Source: Muriicola marianensis
GTDB taxonomy: Bacteria; Bacteroidota; Bacteroidia; Flavobacteriales; Flavobacteriaceae
Assembly (NCBI RefSeq): GCF_014638095.1
Contig: NZ_BMFH01000001.1
Span: 868,001 to 932,000 of the forward strand
Length of the DNA stretch: 64,000 nt
Direction of reading: 5' to 3'
Shown here: positions 37,954 through 46,601 of the stretch, piece by piece
Numbering within the stretch: position 1 is the stretch's first letter
Layout: each line of letters opens with the position of its first letter
Notes under the pieces: generated by a model
Databases searched by the model: none
Seen by the model: the letters and a program-made list of their open reading frames with translations, nothing else
Told to the model about the DNA's origin: nothing
Made by a program: the position numbers and the translations under genes

Positions 37954-38730
37954 TCAGGAAAGCTTGTTGTTGAGTTTGCGCAATTTGATCTGGGTCAGCA
38001 CCTTTTTGGTATAGAGGGGAAAATCTGCATTGAGGATCCACCCAAAATACCCTGGCTCTTCTTCGAGGACTTCGCTTACCTTTTTTCCCTTGTGTTTCCC
38101 AAAGGTAAATATCTCTTCCTCCTCTTCATCAAAACCGATGAATCCTGCAAAATCCGCACTCTGTCGGTAGGTGGAGAAATCGGCCAGCTTCCTGATGTCA
38201 TTCTCCAGGTCAGGGTATCGCTCCAGCTGAGCCAGGAGCACTTCGTAGGTCGCTGCCGTATCGGCCTTGGCCCCATGGGCGCCTACCAGTTCCTTATCGC
38301 AATAGAATTTATATGCTGCGGAGAGGGTGCGCTGTTCCATTTTGTGGAAGATGGTCTGCACGTCTACCGACACAGTATTCTTCATATCGAAATCGACCCC
38401 CGCTCTCAACATCTCTTCCGCCAGCAGTGGTATATCAAACCGGTCGGAGTTAAATCCCGCCAGGTCACAGCCTTTTATAAACTGATAGATCTCTTTGGAA
38501 AGCTGGGTGAAGGTGGGCTTGTCAGCCACCATTTCATTTGAGATCCCATGGATGGCTACCACAGCTTCAGGAATTTCACATTCGGGGTTGACCAGCCAGG
38601 TGCGCTGTTCCCTGCTGCCATCCGGCTTTTCTTTTAAAATGGATATCTCTACGATCCTGTCCTTCGCGACATTCGTTCCGGTTGTTTCCAGATCGAAAAA
38701 ACAAATGGGTTTGTTGAGGTTCAGTTTCAT
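37954..38730 (-). CDS. 3'-5' exonuclease, DNA polymerase III epsilon-like (DEDDh)
   Basis: A 258-residue exonuclease. Exo I is FFDLETTGTNVAKDRIVEIS (D13, E15), Exo II contains LAGFNSDRFDIPLLAEEML, and Exo III is the histidine form AHGAKADTAATYEVL. A C-terminal extension (FTFGKHKGKKVSEVLEEEPG then YFGWIL) resembles the DUF3820-like quorum tail found in flavobacterial members. Role is probably repair or proofreading-like trimming. It is downstream of the E2 gene with a 51-bp gap. Confidence 0.92.
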   Translation of the reverse strand: MKLNLNKPICFFDLETTGTNVAKDRIVEISILKEKPDGSREQRTWLVNPECEIPEAVVAIHGISNEMVADKPTFTQLSKEIYQFIKGCDLAGFNSDRFDIPLLAEEMLRAGVDFDMKNTVSVDVQTIFHKMEQRTLSAAYKFYCDKELVGAHGAKADTAATYEVLLAQLERYPDLENDIRKLADFSTYRQSADFAGFIGFDEEEEEIFTFGKHKGKKVSEVLEEEPGYFGWILNADFPLYTKKVLTQIKLRKLNNKLS

Positions 38731-38781
38731 TTCCTGCTGCTAAATGGGTTCAGGGGCCCGGAATCTTGACACTAACAGCGA

Positions 38782-40143
38782 TCAGATCTCCCGGTCCATA
38801 TCCCAGTTCTCCAGATACTCGGCTACGGCCTTGATAAACATACCTCCCAAGGCGCCATTGACCACACGGTGGTCATAACTGTGTGAAAGGAACATCTTGT
38901 TGCGGATCCCGATAAAATCCCCTTCCTCAGTTTCGATCACGGAAGGCATTTTACGAATAGCCCCCAGGGCCAGTATACCCACCTGGGGCTGGTTGATGAT
39001 GGGGGTGCCGAATACACTGCCAAAAGTACCCACATTGGTCACCGTATAAGTTCCGTCCTTGATCTCATCGGGTTTCAGGGCGTTGTTTCTGGCCCTGTTA
39101 GCCAGGTCGTTCACTACTTTGGCCATACCCACCAGGTTCAGCTGGTCTGCGTTCTTGATCACAGGAACGATCAGGTTGCCGTCCGGCAGGGCTGCTGCCA
39201 TCCCTATATTGATATTCTTCTTTTTGATGACCGTATCCCCATCCACGGAAATATTCACCATGGGGTATTTCTTCAGGGCCTTGGCCACAGCTTCCATAAA
39301 AATAGGTGTAAAGGTCAGTTTTTCCCCTTCCCTTTCTTCAAAGACATCCTTTACCCTGTTGCGCCATTTAACCACATTGGTGACGTCTACTTCTATAAAA
39401 CTCTGGACGTGGGCTGAGGTAGCCACACTCTCTGCCATATGCTGGGCGATAAGTTTCCCCATACGCGTCATGGGTATGACCTCATCGGCCCCTGAGACCT
39501 GAGCGGTGGTTACCTTATGGGGAACTTCCGGTGCCCTGGTAGCCGACTTCTCAGGTGCAGGTGCAGGCTTGGTGGTCTCCTGCCTGGCTTCCACCTTTGG
39601 GCGGTCGCCATTCTTGCGGGATTCCACATAGGCGAGGATGTCATTTTTAGTGACCCGGCCTTCGAGTCCGGTACCCACTATGGCATCGAGCTCTTCCTGG
39701 GAAATAGATTCCTCCCTGGCTATATTCTTTACAAGAGGAGAATAAAACCTTTCCTCCCCCGACTGAACAGAGGGCGCAGTGGATGCTACAGTTTCCCTGG
39801 CTCGGACTACCTGCTCCTCGATCTCAGCACTGACCTCCTCAGGAACCGCCTCTTCTTCAGGTTTTGCTGTTGCTTCAGGTTCAGAAACGGGTTCGTCCGC
39901 TGACTCTGTCTCTATGACGGCCACCACTTCCCCAACCTTGATCACGTCATCCACATTGAAGCGTTTTTCAACAAGGACACCTTCCACCTCACTGGGCACT
40001 TCAGAATCTACTTTATCGGTGGCGATCTCAAAAACGGCCTCGTCCATTTCAATGGTCTCCCCCACCTCCTTGAGCCAGGAGGTCAGGGTGGCTTCGGCTA
40101 CGCTTTCTCCCATTTGGGGGAGTTTTAGTTCAAATTTTGACAT
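38782..40143 (-). CDS. 2-oxo acid dehydrogenase E2 acyltransferase
   Basis: Core acyltransferase of a branched-chain or related 2-oxo acid dehydrogenase complex. In the 453-residue protein one lipoyl domain spans 1-78 (lipoylated K44 in EIATDKVDSEV). An acidic/proline-rich linker and the E1/E3-binding domain follow at about 130-170 (YSPLVKNIAREESISQEELD), and the catalytic domain starts near 215. The active-site motif reads SYDHRVVNGALGG, with catalytic H425 but Asn429 where most E2 enzymes have Asp (HRVxDG). E1 and E3 genes are not adjacent. A promoter element lies 38 bp upstream. Confidence 0.93.
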   Translation of the reverse strand: MSKFELKLPQMGESVAEATLTSWLKEVGETIEMDEAVFEIATDKVDSEVPSEVEGVLVEKRFNVDDVIKVGEVVAVIETESADEPVSEPEATAKPEEEAVPEEVSAEIEEQVVRARETVASTAPSVQSGEERFYSPLVKNIAREESISQEELDAIVGTGLEGRVTKNDILAYVESRKNGDRPKVEARQETTKPAPAPEKSATRAPEVPHKVTTAQVSGADEVIPMTRMGKLIAQHMAESVATSAHVQSFIEVDVTNVVKWRNRVKDVFEEREGEKLTFTPIFMEAVAKALKKYPMVNISVDGDTVIKKKNINIGMAAALPDGNLIVPVIKNADQLNLVGMAKVVNDLANRARNNALKPDEIKDGTYTVTNVGTFGSVFGTPIINQPQVGILALGAIRKMPSVIETEEGDFIGIRNKMFLSHSYDHRVVNGALGGMFIKAVAEYLENWDMDREI

Positions 40144-40172
40144 ATTGTTATTCTGAGCCTTGTTGAGTTCAA

Positions 40173-40188
40173 TATTTTTGCAAAAATA
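40173..40188 (-). promoter_or_regulatory. Palindromic promoter element TATTTTTGCAAAAATA for the E2 gene
   Basis: A perfect 16-bp palindrome that contains the -7 element TATTTTTG on both strands. The minus-strand copy (40181-40188) lies 38 bases before the E2 start; the plus-strand copy faces into the recR 3' end and has no gene. Confidence 0.45.
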
Positions 40189-40227
40189 CTATTTTTTCGG
40201 TCTGTTTTTTAAATTTTTCCTATTCTG

Positions 40228-40848
40228 CTAATCTGCCTTGAGGGAAGTCTCGAACGGGATCCTGTGCAGAATACTCCTTCCAAGGGTGATCTCGTCGGCG
40301 TATTCCAGTTCATCCCCGACGGCAATACCCCTGGCAATGGTAGAGGTCCTTACCTCCCGGTCCTGTATCTGCTTATAGATGTAGAAATTCGTGGTGTCCC
40401 CTTCCATGGTGGAACTCATGGCAAAGATCAGTTCTCTGATCTCCCCTTTTTTGACCTTTTCCACCAAAGAAGCGATGTTGAGGTCCTGAGGGCCTATCCC
40501 TTCCATGGGAGAGATCTTTCCCCCCAACACGTGATAGAGGCCATTGTACTGGCTGGTATTCTCGATAGCCATCACATCCCGTATATCCTCCACCACACAG
40601 ATCAATCCACTGTCCCGCTTGGGGTTCGCGCATATTTCACACAGTTCCACATCAGAGATATTGTGGCAATTCCTGCAGAATTTGATCTCCTCCCTCAGGC
40701 TTTTCAAGGCCTGTGCCAACCTTCCGGTCTGGGATTCCGGCTGTTTCAACAGGTGTAGGACCAGCCTGAGGGCTGTACGCTTTCCCACCCCAGGTAGCTG
40801 GGACATTTCATAGACCGCATTTTCAAGGAGTTTAGACGAAAATTCCAT
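40228..40848 (-). CDS. recR: Recombination protein RecR
   Basis: Partner of RecO/RecF in loading RecA on gaps. The 206-residue protein has the N-terminal helix-hairpin-helix ([20 protein letters not shown]), the zinc motif [17 protein letters not shown] and the Toprim domain ([35 protein letters not shown]). The start fits the family N-terminus and lies only five bases behind a -7 promoter element, which implies a leaderless mRNA. Confidence 0.97.
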   Translation of the reverse strand: MEFSSKLLENAVYEMSQLPGVGKRTALRLVLHLLKQPESQTGRLAQALKSLREEIKFCRNCHNISDVELCEICANPKRDSGLICVVEDIRDVMAIENTSQYNGLYHVLGGKISPMEGIGPQDLNIASLVEKVKKGEIRELIFAMSSTMEGDTTNFYIYKQIQDREVRTSTIARGIAVGDELEYADEITLGRSILHRIPFETSLKAD

Positions 40849-40853
40849 ACCAG

Positions 40854-40861
40854 CAAAATTA
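40854..40861 (-). promoter_or_regulatory. Promoter -7 element TAATTTTG of recR
   Basis: Exact TAnnTTTG match on the minus strand ending five bases before the recR ATG; transcription would start at or next to the start codon. Confidence 0.5.
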
Positions 40862-40906
40862 CGTACTATTTTTACTTTTTGTACTTTGGGCAGGAAATTA
40901 ATTCGA

Positions 40907-42367
40907 ATGGATGCCTCCCGTATTCTGCTGTTGATCGGTGCGTATTTCCTGGTGCTGATCGTGATCTCCTACCTTACCGGCCGCAATGATTCCAACACCG
41001 ATTTTTTCCGGGCCGGGAACAAGTCCCCATGGTTTGTTGTGGCCTTTGGGATGATAGGTGCCTCCCTTTCAGGAGTTACCTTTATTTCCGTCCCCGGGTG
41101 GGTAGAATCCTCCCAGTTCAGCTATATGCAGGTGGTTTTCGGTTACCTGGTGGGTTATTTTGTGATCGCCTTTGTACTCTTGCCTATCTACTACCGCCTC
41201 AATGTCACTTCAATCTACGAATATCTCCAGGGCAGGTTTGGCACGGTCAGTTACAAGGTGGGAGCGGTCTCTTTCTTTATCTCCAGGGTGCTGGGCGCTT
41301 CCTTCCGGTTGTTTCTCGTAGCCATTGTCCTCCAGCAGTTTGTCTTTGACGCCTGGAATATCCCATTTGAACTCACCGTAGTACTTTCTATCCTGCTGAT
41401 CTGGATCTACACCTTCAGGGGAGGAATACGTACCATTGTCTGGACCGATACGCTCCAGACCCTCTTTATGTTGCTGTCAGTCGGCCTGTCCATCTACTTT
41501 ATCAATGAAAAACTAGGATGGGACTTTTCGGAGTTTCTCGCTTCTGAGGAACTGAAAGAGTACAGCACAGTCTTTTTTACGGAAGATTTCAATCAAAAAA
41601 ACCACTTTTTAAAATCTTTCCTGGGAGGGATGTTCATCACTATCTGCATGACGGGACTCGACCAGGACATGATGCAGAAAAACCTTACCTGCAAATCCCT
41701 GGGCGATGCACAGAAGAACATGGTCTCCTTCAGTATCATCCTGATCGTTGTCAACCTGGTCTTCCTGTTGCTCGGCGCTCTGCTGTTCATCTATGCCGAT
41801 CGATACGGGGTAGCACTCCCTCTGATGGACGGGGAGCCCAAATCTGACCTGCTTTTCCCTGAGATCGCGCTCAACAGCGGACTAGGAAGCCTGGTAGCCA
41901 CGACCTTTATCCTGGGGTTGATCGCCGCTGCGTACAGCAGTGCAGACAGCGCTCTCACCTCCCTCACGACCTCTTTTTGTGTGGATTTCCTCAACATTGA
42001 AAAAAGGGAGGCCGGTAGCCAAAAAAGGCTCCGGAAAAAAGTACACGTGGGGATGAGCCTGCTGCTGATTTTGGTCGTCATCAGCTTTAAATACCTGCTC
42101 GACCGCAATGTTATAGACGGGCTCCTGACCGTGGCCACATATACCTATGGGCCCTTGCTGGGGCTTTTTGCATTTGGGATCTTTACCAAATACCAGGTAT
42201 TCGACCGGCTGGTTTGGGTGGTGGCCATTTCCTGCGTACTGGTCATCATAGGCTTGTCATACCTTCCGGCAAGCGTACTTGGGGGATACCAGATCGGGTA
42301 TGAACTCCTCCCGATCAACGGCCTCATCACCTTTATCGGGCTGTGGCTGATCCGCAAGCGGGTCTGA
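40907..42367 (+). CDS. Sodium:solute symporter (SSS family)
   Basis: A 486-residue sodium-coupled transporter with 13-14 hydrophobic helices. Family features include [35 protein letters not shown] in the first helices and the sodium-site helix [20 protein letters not shown] followed by [10 protein letters not shown]. Known substrates of the family are sugars, amino acids and nucleosides; the one here is unknown. A TTG seven codons upstream (40886) is possible, but the ATG at 40907 places the first helix at the expected distance. It is divergent from recR and converges with the CoA-binding gene with a six-base gap. Confidence 0.93.
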   Translation: MDASRILLLIGAYFLVLIVISYLTGRNDSNTDFFRAGNKSPWFVVAFGMIGASLSGVTFISVPGWVESSQFSYMQVVFGYLVGYFVIAFVLLPIYYRLNVTSIYEYLQGRFGTVSYKVGAVSFFISRVLGASFRLFLVAIVLQQFVFDAWNIPFELTVVLSILLIWIYTFRGGIRTIVWTDTLQTLFMLLSVGLSIYFINEKLGWDFSEFLASEELKEYSTVFFTEDFNQKNHFLKSFLGGMFITICMTGLDQDMMQKNLTCKSLGDAQKNMVSFSIILIVVNLVFLLLGALLFIYADRYGVALPLMDGEPKSDLLFPEIALNSGLGSLVATTFILGLIAAAYSSADSALTSLTTSFCVDFLNIEKREAGSQKRLRKKVHVGMSLLLILVVISFKYLLDRNVIDGLLTVATYTYGPLLGLFAFGIFTKYQVFDRLVWVVAISCVLVIIGLSYLPASVLGGYQIGYELLPINGLITFIGLWLIRKRV

Positions 42368-42373
42368 CAGTTC

Positions 42374-42736
42374 CTAATGGTACTGACCCGTAGAAAGCAT
42401 TACCAGGGTACAGGCCACTTCCACTTCTATGTCCGCCGCGGCCAGCAGGTCATAAAACTCGGGGTTTTCGGTTCCGGGATTGAAGATCACCCTTCTGGGT
42501 TTGAGGTTGATCACAGTCTCATAAAACTGTCTTTGCCTTTTTGGGTTCATATACAGGGTGACCGTATCCACCCCTTCAAAATTGTCACATGAGGTCACAA
42601 TGCGAACCCCGGCCACATGGCCTTCTCTCAGGCCAAAGGCGAGGACCTCTTCCCCGGCTTCTACCAGACGTTTTATCGCGATATGGCTATAGCGATAAGG
42701 CTTGAGTGAAGCTCCGAAGACCAGGGTCTTTTTCAT
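42374..42736 (-). CDS. CoA-binding domain protein
   Basis: A 120-residue Rossmann-fold protein of the YccU-like CoA-binding family: KKTLVFGASLKPYRYSHIAI, then LAFGLREGHVAGVRI and DTVTLYMNPKRQRQFYETVI, followed by PRRVIFNPGTENPEFYDLL. The domain resembles the CoA-binding part of succinyl-CoA synthetase; ligand specificity of the stand-alone form is not established. Its start is 33 bases from a plus-strand ECF-type promoter that reads away from it. Confidence 0.9.
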   Translation of the reverse strand: MKKTLVFGASLKPYRYSHIAIKRLVEAGEEVLAFGLREGHVAGVRIVTSCDNFEGVDTVTLYMNPKRQRQFYETVINLKPRRVIFNPGTENPEFYDLLAAADIEVEVACTLVMLSTGQYH

Positions 42737-42769
42737 GAAAATTTTTCGCTGTTAAAGTGTGTTAAGAAG

Positions 42770-42795
42770 TGTAACGTAATACAGAAGGTTTCGTC
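42770..42795 (+). promoter_or_regulatory. ECF sigma promoter TGTAAC-N16-CGTC with no ORF behind it
   Basis: TGTAAC at 42770-42775 and CGTC at 42792-42795 are spaced by 16 bases. The same two hexamer/tetramer elements with 17-base spacing flank the ECF sigma gene at 52.3 kb. No coding region follows on this strand before fabH (opposite strand), only a short structured stretch and a terminator. Confidence 0.6.
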
Positions 42796-42801
42796 TTTTA
42801 C

Positions 42802-42907
42802 ACAAAGCTCATTCATTGGGAGGCTGTATTTTTTTAAAGTTAATGGTTAGTGTTTAGTGCGGCACTCCAATGATAGAAACCCCGGTGATCCCACCGGGGT
42901 TTTGTTT
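42802..42907 (+). ncRNA. Candidate sigma-ECF-dependent small RNA, about 105 nt
   Basis: The predicted transcript runs from just behind the ECF promoter to the T run of the terminator. Internal pairing supports an RNA: TCATTGGGAG near 42813-42822 can pair with CTCCAATGA near 42865-42873 with one bulged G, placing a U-rich, single-stranded region (ATTTTTTTAAAG) in between, followed by the terminator stem. Only trivial reading frames occur (for example ATG GTT AGT GTT TAG). The call is a prediction from sequence layout; neither expression nor conservation has been seen. Confidence 0.5.
42877..42907 (+). terminator. Strong hairpin terminator at the end of the candidate sRNA
   Basis: AAACCCCGGTG and CACCGGGGTTT form an 11-bp stem with a 4-base loop, followed by TTTTGTTTT on the plus strand. 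The T run is clearly better on this strand than on the minus strand, where fabH ends 17 bases upstream; it may still serve both. Confidence 0.8.
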
Positions 42908-42923
42908 TAAACAGGCCCGTTTG

Positions 42924-43931
42924 TCACCATCGTATGATGACGCTGCCCCAGGTAAATCCACTGCCGAAAGCAGCGAGTACCACCAGGTCACCTTCCTTGA
43001 TCTTTCCCTCTTCCCAGGCTTCAGTCAGGGCGATCGGGATAGAAGCCGCCGTCGTATTCCCGTATTTCATGATGTTGTTGTAGACCTTGTCATCGGGGAG
43101 TCTGAACTTGTGCTGAATAAACTGGGAGATCCGCAGGTTGGCCTGGTGAGGGATCAGCATATCGATATCCTCCACCTTGAGATCGTTCTTCTCCAGTCCT
43201 TCCATGATCACCTCAGAAAAGCGAACAACGGCATTTTTAAAAACGAACTGACCGTTCATATACGGGTAATAAGACTCATCGTCCGGATCATTGTCTTTTA
43301 GGATATCAGTCACCCACCTATGGCCGATTCCCGGTGCAAGCAGGGAGAGTTCCTCCGCGTGTTTTCCTTCAGAATGCAGGTGGGAAGAAAGTATCCCCTT
43401 CTTGGGATCCTCCTCCCTGGTCAGTACGGCAGCTCCTGCCCCGTCGCCAAAAATAACGGATACTCCCCTACCCCTGGTGGTAAAGTCGAGTCCCCCGGAA
43501 TGCAATTCGGAACCGATGACGAGAACATTTTTATACATCCCGGATTTGATATACTGGTCGGCAACGGAAACAGCATAGACAAATCCCGAACACTGGTTCC
43601 TGACATCCAGAGCCCCAACGGTTTTGATATCGAGGTCGCGCTGGACCAGAACTCCGGGTCCCGGGAAGTAATAATCCGGACTCAGGGTGGCAAAGATGAT
43701 GAATTCGATCTCGTCCTTATCGATCCCGGCCCTCTCAATGGCCTTCTTCGCAGCTTTCACTCCCATGGAAGTCGTGGTGTCCTTTCCTCTGACCACGTGC
43801 CTCCGCTCCTGTATCCCGGTGCGTTCCTGTATCCAGGCGTCACTGGTATCCATCAATTTGGAGAGGTCGTCATTAGTGACTACATGATCGGGTACGTAAA
43901 AACCCAGACCCGATATTCTAGAATTGTACAT
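42924..43931 (-). CDS. fabH: 3-oxoacyl-ACP synthase III family protein (FabH-like)
   Basis: Starts fatty acid (or related polyketide-like) chains by condensing acyl-CoA with malonyl-ACP. The 335-residue protein has catalytic Cys114 in VRNQCSGFVYAVS, His in IPHQANLRIS and Asn in KYGNTTAASIPIAL. The usual neighbour genes plsX and rpmF are absent, so this could be a second, specialised KASIII. An ATG eight codons upstream (43955) exists, but MYNSRISGLGFYVPDHVVTN gives the family N-terminus, so 43931 is chosen. Confidence 0.88.
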   Translation of the reverse strand: MYNSRISGLGFYVPDHVVTNDDLSKLMDTSDAWIQERTGIQERRHVVRGKDTTTSMGVKAAKKAIERAGIDKDEIEFIIFATLSPDYYFPGPGVLVQRDLDIKTVGALDVRNQCSGFVYAVSVADQYIKSGMYKNVLVIGSELHSGGLDFTTRGRGVSVIFGDGAGAAVLTREEDPKKGILSSHLHSEGKHAEELSLLAPGIGHRWVTDILKDNDPDDESYYPYMNGQFVFKNAVVRFSEVIMEGLEKNDLKVEDIDMLIPHQANLRISQFIQHKFRLPDDKVYNNIMKYGNTTAASIPIALTEAWEEGKIKEGDLVVLAAFGSGFTWGSVIIRW

Positions 43932-44138
43932 ATAGGATGAGTTTAGTATAGGCAAGGGGGTAGTGCCCCGTCCTTTGTTTAGTTTCGTTTTTCTAAAATA
44001 CCGATTCTTGCTATGCTTACCTAGAGAATATGTAAAAGATTGACAGGATCCGTGATAAAGGGACGAGAAGAATTTGACAGGGAGTGGATAAAATCAGCTT
44101 TATGTAGTAACTTATCCCGGCAAAAAATTTAACTCATT

Positions 44139-46598
44139 ATGAAACTCAAATTGAAAGGAATTCTCATACCCCTCTTTGTTGCAGCCCTGCTCAGCCCTGC
44201 CACCGGATATTTCCAGGAAAAACTCACCTATCAGCAACCTTCCCAGGAGATCCTGGACCTGGTTAATGCCCCCCTGGCACCCGTGGTCAGAATAACAGAC
44301 AACGGAAAGCATATGCTGTTGCTCTACCGGGATACATACAAGACCATCGCCGAGCTTTCGGAGCCCGAGATGCGCCTTGCCGGACTCAGGATCAATCCTG
44401 TCACCAATATCGGCAGCCGGACCAACTACTACAACAATATCATGGTAAAGGCACCATCAGACAGGGAAGCAACACAGGTAAAAGGTTTGCCGGAAAATCC
44501 AAGGCTGGCGAATTTCAGTTTCTCCCCTGATGAGTCCATGGTCGCCGTGACAAACACCACTGCTGAAGGAGTAGAGGTCTGGGTACTCGACCTCGATAAG
44601 GCGGAGGTGAAAAAGATCACCGAGGCCCAGGTGAATGCCAACCTCGGGGATGTGATCAACTGGTTCAAAGACGGGTCGGCCCTGCTCGTAAAAATGCTGC
44701 CTGATTCCCGGCAGGAGCTGATCGACCAGGCCGAAGCTGTACCGGAAGGGCCCACCATTTCTACCAATGACGGAAAAAAAGCGCAGAACCGTACCTATCA
44801 GGACCTGCTTTCGAATCCTTCAGATGAATTCAATTTTGAGCAACTCGCCCTGTCTGAGCTGTACAGGGTAGACCTGAACGGGAACAAGACGTTATGGAAA
44901 CCGGCAGCCATGTACCGGTCTATCAGTTTTTCTCCAAACGGGGATTACGTCATGGTGGTCACGGTAGAACAACCCTTCTCTTACCTGGTACCCTATTACA
45001 GGTTTCCATCTACAACCACCATCTATTCCAATACGGGTGACCTGGTCAATACCCTTTTGAAGGTCCCATTGATAGAAGACCTTCCCAAAGGTTTTATGGC
45101 AGAGCGCAAAGGAATGCGGGATCTCAGCTGGCGTGCCGACAGGGGTGCAACCCTAGTCTATGCAGAAGCCCTGGACGAAGGGGATCCCGAAGTGGAAGTA
45201 CCTTTCAGGGACGCTGTCTACCAGCTCGAGGCCCCTTTCACAGGTAAGGGTACCGAGATCCTTAAGACCATTAACAGATACCGATATATTTCATGGGGAA
45301 AGGACAACCTGGCAGTGGCCTATGATTACTGGTGGAATACCCGGAATACCAAGACCTATGTCTTTGATCCTTCAAACCCCGGGAAAGAACCGGTATTACT
45401 TTTCGACCGGAATTACCAGGATGTTTACAGTGATCCGGGTTCCTTCGTAACCAAACGAAACGAGTACGGAGCCCAGGTGCTCAGCCTGGACGGTAAGGGC
45501 CATGCATACCTGCTGGGTGATGGGTATTCGGAGAACGGGCAATTCCCTTTTGTGGACCGGCTGGACCTGAAGAGCCTGAAAAAAGAAAGGATGTACCAAT
45601 CCCAACTCACCGACAAAAAAGAAGATCTGCTGGATTACAATGTGGCAAAGGATGAGCTGCTGGTGCGGATCGAATCGAAAAACACCTATCCGAATTACTA
45701 TTACAAACACCTTAAAAAAAGAAAAGGGCCTACTCAGCTCACCTATTTTGAGAATCCCTTCAAAAGCATACAGGAGGTTCATAAAGAAGTGATCACCTAC
45801 ACCCGTGAAGACGGACTGGAACTCAGCGGCACCTTGTATCTGCCGGTAGGCTATGACCAGAATTCCGGTGAAAAAATGCCTATGATCCTCTGGGCTTATC
45901 CCAGGGAATACAAGGACAAGAACAGTGCTTCCCAGAATACCCAGAACCCGAATGAATTCACCTATCCCTATTGGGGTTCTCCTCTGTATTGGGTGACGAA
46001 GGGCTATGTGGTGCTGGACGATGCCGCTTTTCCGATCATAGGGGAAGGGGAAGAACAGCCCAATGATACCTTCAGGGATCAGCTGGTGTCCAATGCGAAA
46101 GCAGCCATAGATGCAGTAGATGCCATGGGGTATATAGATGCATCACGCGTGGCTGTGGGCGGACACAGCTACGGAGCCTTTATGGTGGCCAACCTCCTGT
46201 CTCACTCCGATCTTTTTGCTGCCGGTATTGCCCGCAGCGGGGCCTATAACCGTACCCTGACTCCTTTTGGATTCCAGAGTGAGGAGAGGAACTACTGGGA
46301 AGCCCCTGAGGTCTATTACACCATGTCTCCCTTTATGCATGCCGATAAGATGAAAACACCCTTGCTTCTTGTCCACGGAGTGGCCGACAACAATTCCGGC
46401 ACCTATCCCATGCAAAGCGAACGGTATTTCAATGCACTGAAAGGTTTGGGAGCGACAGTGAGGCTGGTAATGCTGCCCAAGGAGAGTCATGGCTACAGGG
46501 CTAAAGAGAGTATCCTGCACCTGCTCTGGGAACAGGACCAGTGGCTTGAGAAGTATGTCAAAAACAAAACCACAGATTCGGAAGCCGGATCTGAGTAA
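44139..46598 (+). CDS. Secreted S9-family (prolyl oligopeptidase-type) serine peptidase
   Basis: An 819-residue periplasmic peptidase. The signal peptide covers about 1-24 (LIPLFVAALLSPATGYF). Residues about 50-520 form a beta-propeller (SPDESMVAVTNTTAEGVEVW, SFSPNGDYVMVVTVEQPFSY), and residues 560-810 an alpha/beta-hydrolase domain. The catalytic triad is Ser677 in VGGHSYGAFMVAN, Asp750 in LLVHGVADNNSG and His784 in LPKESHGYRA. The layout is that of glutamyl or dipeptidyl peptidases secreted by flavobacteria that degrade proteins. It converges with the UbiB-like gene with a three-base gap. Confidence 0.93.
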   Translation: MKLKLKGILIPLFVAALLSPATGYFQEKLTYQQPSQEILDLVNAPLAPVVRITDNGKHMLLLYRDTYKTIAELSEPEMRLAGLRINPVTNIGSRTNYYNNIMVKAPSDREATQVKGLPENPRLANFSFSPDESMVAVTNTTAEGVEVWVLDLDKAEVKKITEAQVNANLGDVINWFKDGSALLVKMLPDSRQELIDQAEAVPEGPTISTNDGKKAQNRTYQDLLSNPSDEFNFEQLALSELYRVDLNGNKTLWKPAAMYRSISFSPNGDYVMVVTVEQPFSYLVPYYRFPSTTTIYSNTGDLVNTLLKVPLIEDLPKGFMAERKGMRDLSWRADRGATLVYAEALDEGDPEVEVPFRDAVYQLEAPFTGKGTEILKTINRYRYISWGKDNLAVAYDYWWNTRNTKTYVFDPSNPGKEPVLLFDRNYQDVYSDPGSFVTKRNEYGAQVLSLDGKGHAYLLGDGYSENGQFPFVDRLDLKSLKKERMYQSQLTDKKEDLLDYNVAKDELLVRIESKNTYPNYYYKHLKKRKGPTQLTYFENPFKSIQEVHKEVITYTREDGLELSGTLYLPVGYDQNSGEKMPMILWAYPREYKDKNSASQNTQNPNEFTYPYWGSPLYWVTKGYVVLDDAAFPIIGEGEEQPNDTFRDQLVSNAKAAIDAVDAMGYIDASRVAVGGHSYGAFMVANLLSHSDLFAAGIARSGAYNRTLTPFGFQSEERNYWEAPEVYYTMSPFMHADKMKTPLLLVHGVADNNSGTYPMQSERYFNALKGLGATVRLVMLPKESHGYRAKESILHLLWEQDQWLEKYVKNKTTDSEAGSE

Positions 46599-46601
46599 GC
46601 A

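Noticed and set aside
38076-38276. Small minus-strand frame within the exonuclease gene
   Set aside because: A different frame of the same strand, fully inside a conserved exonuclease domain.
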